Positions 24,107-32,117 of a DNA stretch of 60,057 bases are shown here, one piece after another; the first letter of the stretch is position 1; each line of letters opens with the position of its first letter. The stretch covers positions 1 through 60,057 of the forward strand of contig VBCA01000022.1 in NCBI GenBank assembly GCA_005881575.1. The letters run 5' to 3'. The position numbers were made by a program, and so were the translations under genes. The DNA comes from Betaproteobacteria bacterium (GTDB lineage: Bacteria; Pseudomonadota; Gammaproteobacteria; Burkholderiales; SG8-39). The notes below the pieces were generated by a model. It was not told the DNA's origin. It made no database searches and worked only from the letters and a program-made list of their open reading frames with translations.

Positions 24107-26506
24107 ATGAGATTCGCAGCCTTGGGGTTTACGCTCGGGGTGTGGCTGCTGCAGCACCGGCCCGAGTTGCCGGGGGCAGGGTGGCTCGCGCTGTATTTCG
24201 CGTTTGCCGCAATCGCGGGCGTCGGATTCTCCAGGCGTGTTTCACCGATCGTCGCGGCCGGCGGGGCCTTCATCGGCTTCGCCGCGCTCGGGTTCGCCTG
24301 GGCCGCGGTGCTCGCCGAGCTGCGGCTCTCGGACCGGCTGGATACCGCCCTGGAGGGGCTCGACCTGCCCGTCAGCGGCGTCGTCGCCGGACTCCCGCAG
24401 GCCTTCGAGCGCGGCGTGCGCTTCGATTTCGACGTGGAATCTCCCGAGACCGGGGTGCCGCGGCGCATCGTGCTCTCTTCCTACCGCGGATTCGCCCCGG
24501 ACGATTCCCAGGGCGTCCTTCCGGTGCGGGCCGGGGAGCGCTGGCGATTCACGGTGCGCCTGCGCCGGCCGCACGGCGGCGCCAACCCGCACGGATTCGA
24601 CTACGAAGCCTGGCTTCTCGAGCGCGGCGTTCGCGCGACCGGCTACGTGAGAATGCCCTCGCGCCGCGCAGGCGACGAGGGCGCGCAAGTCCCGCCCGAG
24701 CGTCTCGCGGCCCGGGTGCCTCGATACTGGATCGAAGGTTTTCGCGAGGCGGCGCGCGAGAAAATCCGCGGCGCGTTGCCCGAGCATCCTTACGCGGGCA
24801 TCCTGGTCGCGCTCGCGATCGGCGACCAGAACGCGATCGACCCGGGGCAGTGGCAGCTCTTCGCCCGCACCGGAGTGAGCCACTTGATGAGCATTTCGGG
24901 GCTGCACGTGACGATGGTCGCGGGCCTGCTCGCGATGCTCGTGTCCTGGTGCTGGCGGCGCAGCGAGACTCTCGCGCTCGCATTGCCCGCGCAGAAAGCC
25001 GCGGCACTCGCCGGTTTTCTCGCCGCGTTCGGCTATTGCCTCATTTCCGGATTTGCGGTCCCCGCGCAGCGCACGCTGTACATGGTCGGCGTGGTCGCAG
25101 CCGCGCTCTGGTTCGGACGGGCGACGAGCGCCTCGCGGGTGCTCGCCGCGGCGCTCTTCATCGTTCTCGCGCTCGACCCCTGGGCCGTGCTGTCGCCGGG
25201 CTTCTGGCTGTCGTTCGCCGCGGTCGCGGTGATTTTCTTCGTGGCTACCGGGCGCGCCGCCAGTCCCCACTGGCTCGCGCAGTGGGGAAGGGTGCAATGG
25301 GCGGTCACCCTCGGCCTCGCTCCCCTGCTGCTCGTCCTGTTCCAGCAGGTATCGCTCGTCTCTCCGGTCGCCAACGCGCTCGCGATCCCGCTGGTGAGCT
25401 TCGTCATCACCCCGCTCGCGCTCGCCGGCGCGGTGCTCCCCATCGACTGGCCGCTTGCGCTGGGGCACGCCATTCTCGTTATCCTCATGGCGACCCTCGA
25501 GTGGCTGGCCGCGCTCCCGAGCGCGGTCTGGCATCAGCACGCGCCCCTCGCGTGGTCCGTGCCGCTCGCGCTCGCCGGGATCGCCTGGATGCTGCTCCCG
25601 CGCGGGTTCCCCGCGCGCTGGCTCGGCGCGCCGCTCATGGTGCCGCTTTTCGCGGTCTCGCCGCCGTCACCCGGCGCGGGCGAGCTCTGGATCACCGTGC
25701 TCGACGTGGGGCAGGGGCTCGCCGTGCTCGCGCGCACGGAAAAACACGCGCTGCTCTACGATGCCGGCCCGGCGTTCAACGCGTTTTCCGACAGCGGAAG
25801 CCGCGTGATCCTCCCTTATCTCCGCGGCGAAGGCATCGATAGTCTCGATGCGCTCGTCGTCTCCCACGACGACCGCGACCATTCGGGCGGTGCGGGCTCG
25901 GTGCTCGAGGCGATGCCCGTCCGCGTACTGTGGTCCTCTCTTGCCGCGGACCACGCGCTGCTTGCGGCGAACGCGTGGCGGGCTCCCTGCGTCGCGGGGC
26001 GCAAATGGTTTTGGGATGGAGTCTCCTTCGAATTCCTCCATCCGCGCGCGGAAATTGCGTCGGGCCGAGCGGCGCGGGCCAATAACCTGAGCTGCGTGTT
26101 GCGGATCGAAGCTCCCGGAGGCCGTGTCCTGCTCACCGGAGACATCGAGCGCGCCGCAGAGCGCGAGCTTGTTCTGCGCGCGCCCGCGCTGCTGCCTGCG
26201 GAGGCGCTCCTCGTTCCCCATCACGGCAGCGCCACCTCGTCGACGCCTGAGTTCGTGAAGCGGGTGGCGCCGCGCCTCGCGGTGTTCGCGGTCGGCCATC
26301 GCAACCGCTTCGGCCATCCGCGCGAGGAGGTGCTCGCGCGCTATCGCGAGGCCGGCAGCGAGCTGCTTCGCACCGACAGCGGCGGAGCGATCCAGCTGCG
26401 CTTTGCGCCGGGGAACCTGCGCGTGGACGCCGAGCGCGTTCGCGCAAGGCGCTACTGGCACGAGTCCTCGAGCGGCTATACTCCGGGGGCGGAGAAGCCG
26501 GCTTGA
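24107..26506 (+). CDS. comEC: DNA internalization-related competence protein ComEC/Rec2
   Basis: Channel protein for uptake of single-stranded DNA during natural transformation, 799 residues. Order: N-terminal DUF4131 region with OB-like part (to about 210), polytopic Competence domain (about 225-490, including LFARTGVSHLMSISGLHVTM), then a C-terminal metallo-beta-lactamase domain (about 525-770). The last has VLDVGQGLAVL, the HxD motif SHDDRDHSGG and LVPHHGSATSS. The histidine/aspartate set needed for a nuclease-like MBL site is largely present. Competence genes besides this one are not in the window. Confidence 0.95.
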   Translation: MRFAALGFTLGVWLLQHRPELPGAGWLALYFAFAAIAGVGFSRRVSPIVAAGGAFIGFAALGFAWAAVLAELRLSDRLDTALEGLDLPVSGVVAGLPQAFERGVRFDFDVESPETGVPRRIVLSSYRGFAPDDSQGVLPVRAGERWRFTVRLRRPHGGANPHGFDYEAWLLERGVRATGYVRMPSRRAGDEGAQVPPERLAARVPRYWIEGFREAAREKIRGALPEHPYAGILVALAIGDQNAIDPGQWQLFARTGVSHLMSISGLHVTMVAGLLAMLVSWCWRRSETLALALPAQKAAALAGFLAAFGYCLISGFAVPAQRTLYMVGVVAAALWFGRATSASRVLAAALFIVLALDPWAVLSPGFWLSFAAVAVIFFVATGRAASPHWLAQWGRVQWAVTLGLAPLLLVLFQQVSLVSPVANALAIPLVSFVITPLALAGAVLPIDWPLALGHAILVILMATLEWLAALPSAVWHQHAPLAWSVPLALAGIAWMLLPRGFPARWLGAPLMVPLFAVSPPSPGAGELWITVLDVGQGLAVLARTEKHALLYDAGPAFNAFSDSGSRVILPYLRGEGIDSLDALVVSHDDRDHSGGAGSVLEAMPVRVLWSSLAADHALLAANAWRAPCVAGRKWFWDGVSFEFLHPRAEIASGRAARANNLSCVLRIEAPGGRVLLTGDIERAAERELVLRAPALLPAEALLVPHHGSATSSTPEFVKRVAPRLAVFAVGHRNRFGHPREEVLARYREAGSELLRTDSGGAIQLRFAPGNLRVDAERVRARRYWHESSSGYTPGAEKPA

Positions 26507-27339
26507 ATCTGAATGCAACGATTACGGTGAGGGGCGACCCCGGCTTGCTCCGGGAATACCGGGCAGAGGTCAATCGCGCGCTCGACGAAGAGGGCGGCGA
26601 ATCCTACCGCGAGCTGCACTCGGCCGAGCGGCTGGAGTACGAGTTCAGGCTGCGCGGCGGCATCCCCTTCCCGCCTTTCGTGTCGGCTTCCCAGGCGTTT
26701 CCCGATCTCACCGTCGAGGTGCAATGGAGCGACGCCGCGTTGGGCAGGAGCGGCCGCGCGGTCATCAGGAACGGTGTGTTGGCGGAGCAGGGGGTGCAGT
26801 CTCAGGCTCCCGCCGGCTCGGCCCTGCAGGAGGTCCGAGCCGACGCGGACGGGGGACTGGATCTCGCCCTCGCCTGCGCGCGCTGGCGCGAGTTCTGGCA
26901 CGGCTACGTCATCGCTCAAGACCAGCACGCTTTCTTCCGCATTGCAGGATCGGGAGGCTCCTGCGAGCTCTTCGCTTCCGACGGGATCGAAGCGGAATGG
27001 GCGGAACGCTGGACGGTCGCTTCAGGCGATGCGGACTACGCGGAGCTTGCGCCCCGCGAGCCGATCGCCGAAGACGAGCTGCGCGAGCTCGACCGCCTCG
27101 CGCAGGAGTTCTCGCGCGAATGGATATGGTTCGAGGAGAGCGAGCCTGCGGAGACCGCAGTCGAGCGGGCGCGCTTCAGGGACTACGGCTATCCGGTCCG
27201 CGCGGCGAACCTGCGCTCGGAGAAGCTGCGCAAGGTGCTCCGTCCGGAAAGCGGCGCCCTTGCGTTCGGCTCCTTCGGGGAAGGCGCGCGCTGGATTCCG
27301 GAACTGCTACGGCGCTGCTGGCTGCGGCCCGCGAAATGA
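26503..27339 (+). CDS. Protein of unknown function, coupled to comEC
   Basis: A 278-residue soluble acidic protein that I do not recognise. It starts with TTG at 26503, overlapping the comEC stop as TTGA, with GGAGAAG just upstream. Its ATGA stop overlap couples it to the next hydrolase gene. The segment GIPFPPFVSASQAFPDLTVEVQW, which is followed by a basic/acidic mid-part, loosely recalls the ferredoxin-like domain of Api92/DUF1281 proteins, a weak visual resemblance only. No signal peptide, membrane helix or catalytic motif is seen. Confidence 0.7.
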   Translation: MNLNATITVRGDPGLLREYRAEVNRALDEEGGESYRELHSAERLEYEFRLRGGIPFPPFVSASQAFPDLTVEVQWSDAALGRSGRAVIRNGVLAEQGVQSQAPAGSALQEVRADADGGLDLALACARWREFWHGYVIAQDQHAFFRIAGSGGSCELFASDGIEAEWAERWTVASGDADYAELAPREPIAEDELRELDRLAQEFSREWIWFEESEPAETAVERARFRDYGYPVRAANLRSEKLRKVLRPESGALAFGSFGEGARWIPELLRRCWLRPAK

Positions 27340-28199
27340 GCGAGCCTTTCCTGCGCCGCAAGGTGCAGTGCGCGAGCGCTGGCGGCCTGCACCGCGTCGC
27401 CTACCTGGAGTGGGGCGAGCGCTCCAGCGGGAAAACCCTCGTTTGCGTTCACGGGCTCACCCGCTGCGCGCGCGACTTCGACCGCCTGGCCGCGGAAATG
27501 GTCCGCCACGGTTATCGCGTCGTCTGCCCCGACGTCGCCGGGCGCGGCGATTCCGACTGGCTCGAGAATCCGATGGAGTACACGGTGCCGACCTACGCGC
27601 ACGACATGGTGACCTTGATTGCGCGCCTGGACGTGGAATCGGTGCACTGGGTCGGCACCTCCCTTGGCGGGCTGATCGGGATGAGCCTCGCGGCGATGCG
27701 CGGCTCGCCGATCAAGAGGCTGGTGCTGAACGACGTCGGGCCGGTGCTGACGGCGGTGTCGCTCGAGCGCTTGAGCTCCTACGTCGGCAAGTGGCCGCCG
27801 CTTCCTACGATCGAAGCGGCCGAGCTGTTCGTGCGCTCGACCAGCGCGTCTTTCGGCCCGCACACCGACGCCGAGTGGCGTTTCCTCACCGAGCATGTCG
27901 TGCGAAAGAATGCCGACGGGTCGCTGCGCATGCACTACGACCCGGCGATTGCGGTGCCGTTCAACGCCGGGCTGTCGCGCAAGGATGTGGAGCTGTGGAG
28001 CTTCTACGATGCGATCCGCTGCCCGACGCTTCTCCTGCGCGGCGAGCAATCGGACCTCCTCAGGCGCGACACCGCGGAGCAGATGGCGGCGCGCGGCCCG
28101 CAGGCGAAAGTCGTGGAAATCGCCGGCGTCGGCCACGCGCCGACCTTGCTTCACGACGATCAGATCGCGATCGTGCGCGAGTTTCTGCTGGAACCGTAG
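27336..28199 (+). CDS. Alpha/beta-hydrolase
   Basis: A 287-residue hydrolase of the alpha/beta fold. The oxyanion segment VCVHGLTRCARDF is at about residue 35, the nucleophile elbow GTSLGG (Ser about 110), the acid in LRGEQSDLL and the His in GVGHAPTL. The fold resembles esterases and C-C hydrolases; the substrate cannot be assigned. The ATG at 27336 overlaps the preceding stop (ATGA), so comEC, the unknown gene and this one form a coupled run, though a functional link is not evident. Confidence 0.9.
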   Translation: MSEPFLRRKVQCASAGGLHRVAYLEWGERSSGKTLVCVHGLTRCARDFDRLAAEMVRHGYRVVCPDVAGRGDSDWLENPMEYTVPTYAHDMVTLIARLDVESVHWVGTSLGGLIGMSLAAMRGSPIKRLVLNDVGPVLTAVSLERLSSYVGKWPPLPTIEAAELFVRSTSASFGPHTDAEWRFLTEHVVRKNADGSLRMHYDPAIAVPFNAGLSRKDVELWSFYDAIRCPTLLLRGEQSDLLRRDTAEQMAARGPQAKVVEIAGVGHAPTLLHDDQIAIVREFLLEP

Positions 28200-28260
28200 C
28201 GGTCGGGTATCATTTCGGGTTCAGGTTGCGGCGATAACGAGCTCCCAACGGAGGTTCCGA

Positions 28261-30369
28261 ATGTCGATGATCCGCCATTGCTGCAGTCGCCTGGGGAGCC
28301 TGGCAGCAGCGCTCATTCTCGCGATTACGTCGGCGGTCGCATCGGCTGCGGGCGTCAGCGTGAAGTTCGATCCATCGAGTCCTGACAAGGGTCCGTTCCC
28401 GAGCGACCGTTTCACGCGCCTGGACATTTCCCAGAACACATTCCGGCGCGTGCGGCTGCCGAAACCGGACTGCAGCGCGCGGCCGTCGGACTGCGCCGAC
28501 GTCGATGTCCTCAACACGCTCGATGGCTTCAACGTGCAACCGCGGATCACGGTGCCGTTTACCGGCGCGATCGACGTGAACACGGTCGACAGCGACACGG
28601 TGTTTCTGATCAACCTGGGCGATGCCCGCTCGGGGGACGGCTCCGGCCAGCGGGTCGGAATCAATCAGGTCTCGTGGGATCCGGGCACGAACACGCTGGT
28701 CTTCGAGTCCGACGAACAGCTGAACGAGCATACCCGCTATGCGCTGGTCGTGACCGACGGCGTGCGTGACGCGACGGGCGATCCGATCGAGGCCGGCCGC
28801 TGGGATCGCTTCGATCCCGACGAGCGCGACGTACGGCGCCACGTACTGCCCGCGCGCCATAGCGTCGCCGCATTGAGCGTCTTCACCACGCAGAGCACGA
28901 CCGCCGATCTCGACAAGATCCGCGATCAGATCAAACGCTCGCAGCCCGCGCCCGCGGAGTTCATGGTTGGGCAGGGTCCGAGCGGTGCGGTGCGCGCGGT
29001 GTTTTCGCTCCTCGATGTCGCGGCCATCCAGTTCAACAGGCAGGTCGGTACCGCTCCGGTCTTTGCGACGAGTTTTCTCCCCATACCGGCGCTGAGCGTC
29101 GTGCCAGGCTCGGTCGCGCAGATCGCGTTCGGCAGGTTCCGTTCGCCGGACTACGAGACAGCCGACAAATTCATCCCTGCGACAGCGACGCGTACGGGGC
29201 AGCCGGTGCCGCAGTCGACGAACGATGTTCACTTCGAGCTGTTCCTGCCGACCGGGCCGAAGCCCGCGGGCGGCTGGCCGGTCGCGATCTTCGGGCACGG
29301 CTTCACCGACAGCATGTACGGTGGGCCGTGGGCGGTGGCATCGGTGCTCGCGTCCCACGGCATTGCGACGATCGCGATCAACGTCGTGGGCCACGGAGGC
29401 GGCGCGCTCGGCACTCTGGCGGTGCTGCGTACGAACGGTGCAGTCGTGGTAATTCCCGCCGGCGGTCGCGGCATCGATCAAGACGGGAACGGAACGATCG
29501 ACTCGACCGAAGGTGTAAACGCGGCCGCGCCGCGCACGCTCATCGGCAGTCGCGACGGCCTGCGCCAGACGGTGATCGACCTGATGCAGCTCGTTCGCCA
29601 AATCGAGGTGGGCGTCGATGTCGACGGTGACGGCGCGGCGGATCTGAACGATTCACGGATTTTCTACGTAGGGCAGTCGTTCGGCGGCATCTACGGCACG
29701 ATCCTGCTCGGTGTGGAATCGAACATCCAGGCCGGTGTCCCGAACGTGGCGGGCGGTTCGATCGCGGAAGTCGCTCGGCTGGGCGGATTCCGTCCACTGA
29801 TCGGAATTGCGCTCGCGACACGCATGCCCTCGCTGATCAACGTCAGCGACCCAAGCGGGATCGCGTTCAACGAGAACATCCCGCTGCGCGACCAGTCGCC
29901 GGTCGTGAACGACGTGCCGGGTGCGATGGAGATCCAGAAATTTCTCGACAACAACGAATGGGCTCAGCAGGCCGGGAATCCGGTCGCGTACGCCCCTTAC
30001 ATCCGCAAGCATCCGCTGCGCGGCAACGCGCCGAAGCCGGTGATCTTCCAGTTTGCGAAAGGCGACAAGACCGTCCCCAATCCCACCGCCAGCGCCGTCA
30101 TTCGCGCGGGCGACCTCACCGGACAGACGAGTTACTTCCGGAACGATCTCGCGTTCGCCGTTAACCCGGCAATATCGAAGAATCCGCACACTTTCCTCAC
30201 GAACATCGCGAGCGCTGCAGGCGCGCCGTTCGCCGTGGGCGCGCAGACTCAGATCGCGGTGTTCTTCGCTTCCGGCGGCGTACTGGTCGTCGACCCCGAC
30301 GGCATAGGGCCGTTCTTCGAGGTCCCGATCGCCGGTCCGCTGCCCGAGACCTTGAATTTCATTCCCTGA
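28261..30369 (+). CDS. Large exported alpha/beta-hydrolase, VolA/bacterial virulence lipase-like
   Basis: A 702-residue secreted protein. ATG 28261 follows a GGAGG at 28250-28254 and gives a signal peptide ending about SAVASAAG. Residues about 30-230 form an Ig-like, SbsA-type region (FDPSSPDKGPFPSDRFT, ITVPFTGAIDVNTVDSDTVF). The C-terminal half is a hydrolase with FGHGFTDSMYGG and the nucleophile elbow GQSFGG. Two acidic loops, DQDGNGTIDSTEG and DVDGDGAADLND, look like Ca2+-binding loops. This layout resembles the Lipase_bact_N/VolA group of extracellular phospholipases and lipases. Substrate and whether it stays at the outer membrane are unknown. Confidence 0.8.
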   Translation: MSMIRHCCSRLGSLAAALILAITSAVASAAGVSVKFDPSSPDKGPFPSDRFTRLDISQNTFRRVRLPKPDCSARPSDCADVDVLNTLDGFNVQPRITVPFTGAIDVNTVDSDTVFLINLGDARSGDGSGQRVGINQVSWDPGTNTLVFESDEQLNEHTRYALVVTDGVRDATGDPIEAGRWDRFDPDERDVRRHVLPARHSVAALSVFTTQSTTADLDKIRDQIKRSQPAPAEFMVGQGPSGAVRAVFSLLDVAAIQFNRQVGTAPVFATSFLPIPALSVVPGSVAQIAFGRFRSPDYETADKFIPATATRTGQPVPQSTNDVHFELFLPTGPKPAGGWPVAIFGHGFTDSMYGGPWAVASVLASHGIATIAINVVGHGGGALGTLAVLRTNGAVVVIPAGGRGIDQDGNGTIDSTEGVNAAAPRTLIGSRDGLRQTVIDLMQLVRQIEVGVDVDGDGAADLNDSRIFYVGQSFGGIYGTILLGVESNIQAGVPNVAGGSIAEVARLGGFRPLIGIALATRMPSLINVSDPSGIAFNENIPLRDQSPVVNDVPGAMEIQKFLDNNEWAQQAGNPVAYAPYIRKHPLRGNAPKPVIFQFAKGDKTVPNPTASAVIRAGDLTGQTSYFRNDLAFAVNPAISKNPHTFLTNIASAAGAPFAVGAQTQIAVFFASGGVLVVDPDGIGPFFEVPIAGPLPETLNFIP

Positions 30370-30385
30370 GCTCGGCCGGGCCGTG

Positions 30386-31147
30386 TCAGCCGCCTGCCCG
30401 TCCCGCCGGATCCTGGCGGTAAAAAAGCGCGAACTGCCGGTACAGGTCCGGCCAGTCGCGCGCGAGCACCGCGGACTCGGTGAAGAAGGCTTCGCTCATC
30501 ACGGCGAAGAACTCGGCCGGGTGCTCGGCGGCGTACTCGTCGATGAAAGTCGGCCGACCCGAGTCGACCTCGCTGCAAAAACGCTCGTAGGCTTCTTCGA
30601 GAATCCGGCGCCATTCCACGGCGTCCATTCCGGCGCGAGCCGCCGGAAAATCCGCGTCGCCCGCTCCATCCATGTGGATCTTGTGCGCGAATTCGTGGAT
30701 CACCACGTTGTAGCCGCGCTCGGCCGATCCGACGTCTTCCCAGGAGAGGATCACCGGTCCGCCCGGCCAGGCTTCCCCGGCGAGCTCCTCGTCGAAGGTG
30801 TGCACGATTCCGTGCTCGTCCATTTCTTCCTTGCGCACGCGAAATTCGCCGGGGTAGACGACGACGCCGACCCAGCCGTTGTAGACGTCCAGGCCGAGAT
30901 TGAGAATCGGCAGGCAGGCCTGCGCTGCGATCGACAGGCGTACTTCGTCCGTGAGGCGAAAGCCCTGCGCGCCGTGCATTTCCTTTTCGGCGAGGAAGAC
31001 GACGACGAGCTCCCTCAGCCGAGCCGCTTCCTCCTTCGATAGTCCGCGCAGATAGGAGAGCCTCGAGGCGACTCGCGCCCACAGGGCTTCGTCGAGGCGG
31101 GCCCTCCTCAGCACGCGCTTGCGGCGCCAGTCCCGGAAGAAGCCCAT
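30386..31147 (-). CDS. mtfA: MtfA-type zinc-dependent peptidase
   Basis: A 253-residue cytoplasmic metallopeptidase of the MtfA (DgsA anti-repressor) family, which in E. coli binds Mlc and modulates the glucose PTS. The gluzincin motif is HEFAHKIHM (about residue 148), with the second-shell block AAEHPAEFFAVMSEAFF further on. The N-terminal basic stretch MGFFRDWRRKRVLRRA is usual. I start at ATG 31147, two bases after the stop of the upstream EamA gene, so the pair is probably cotranscribed. A longer upstream frame runs through the EamA gene and is spurious. Confidence 0.92.
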   Translation of the reverse strand: MGFFRDWRRKRVLRRARLDEALWARVASRLSYLRGLSKEEAARLRELVVVFLAEKEMHGAQGFRLTDEVRLSIAAQACLPILNLGLDVYNGWVGVVVYPGEFRVRKEEMDEHGIVHTFDEELAGEAWPGGPVILSWEDVGSAERGYNVVIHEFAHKIHMDGAGDADFPAARAGMDAVEWRRILEEAYERFCSEVDSGRPTFIDEYAAEHPAEFFAVMSEAFFTESAVLARDWPDLYRQFALFYRQDPAGRAGG

Positions 31148-31149
31148 CT

Positions 31150-32043
31150 CTAGCGCCTGGAAGTCAGCACCACCCCGCCCAGCACCAGGGCGAATCCCGC
31201 AAGGTGGTAGGGCCGGAACGGTTCGCCGAGCAAGGTCACGGCGAACAGGGTGCCGAACACCGGTATCAGCGGATTGAAGAACCCCGCCACGTTGGGTCCC
31301 AACACGGCCACAGCATGGTTCCAGCAGATGTAGGCTACGATGGACGGAAAGACCGCGAGATAGCCGATCGCTGCGATGGTTCCCGGCGAGAGCGTCATCG
31401 TGCTGCCCGCCCAGATCTCCCAGAGGTAGAACGGCAGCGAAAAGGCCGCCGCCGCGGCTACGACGGCGAACAGGAACGACAGGGGTCGAAGTGGAGGGCG
31501 CCACTTCAGCAGCACGGTGTAGATCGCCCACAAGAGGGCCCCGCCTAGGAGCAGCAGGTCGCCGGGGTTGAGCGAAAGCCGCGCGAGCGTTTGCAACTCG
31601 CCCGCGCTGATGATCGTCGCGACCCCGGCGAGCGACAGCGCCAGTCCCGCGAGCTGCCTGCCGCTGACGGTGAGCTTGAGCAGCAACCAGGACAACGGAA
31701 CCACGAACAGCGGCAGCGACGAGTTGAGCAGGGTCGCGTTGATCGCCGTCGTGTAGCGCACGCCCCAGTAGCCGAGCAGAGTGAATCCTCCCGCCCCGAT
31801 CACGCCGAAAGCGACGAGCGCTGGGAGATGGCGCAGGATGAGGGGGGCGTCCTCGCGCAGCTGCGCGGCAGTGAAGCAAAGCAGAAGCCCCAATGCGATC
31901 GCCCAGCGCCAGAACGACAACGCGAAGGGCGGAACCTCCAGAGTGATCGCGCGCGCAGCCACCCAGTTGCCGCCCCAGGACGCGGCGGCGACCAACAGCA
32001 GCAGGGTGGCCAGCGTCCGCTGCCGCGCGAGCGCGTCGGGCAT
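31150..32043 (-). CDS. EamA/DMT-superfamily transporter
   Basis: A 297-residue inner-membrane protein with ten helices in two EamA repeats. Signatures are LLLVAAASWGGNWVAARAI in helix 1, FSLSFWRW-like ALSFWRWAIALG in helix 2, and the second repeat opening at LLLLGGALLWAIYTVLLKW. It is a metabolite exporter of unknown substrate, related to but clearly distinct from the EamA protein at 11740-12600. It starts 75 bases from relA on the opposite strand, so the relA promoter must lie in that short gap or within this gene. Confidence 0.9.
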   Translation of the reverse strand: MPDALARQRTLATLLLLVAAASWGGNWVAARAITLEVPPFALSFWRWAIALGLLLCFTAAQLREDAPLILRHLPALVAFGVIGAGGFTLLGYWGVRYTTAINATLLNSSLPLFVVPLSWLLLKLTVSGRQLAGLALSLAGVATIISAGELQTLARLSLNPGDLLLLGGALLWAIYTVLLKWRPPLRPLSFLFAVVAAAAAFSLPFYLWEIWAGSTMTLSPGTIAAIGYLAVFPSIVAYICWNHAVAVLGPNVAGFFNPLIPVFGTLFAVTLLGEPFRPYHLAGFALVLGGVVLTSRR

Positions 32044-32117
32044 CAGAAGTTCCTGGAAAAAGACGGATTATCCGGGACGGCGCGCTGCGGCGCCACAGCG
32101 TGGGATAAACTCCGAGC

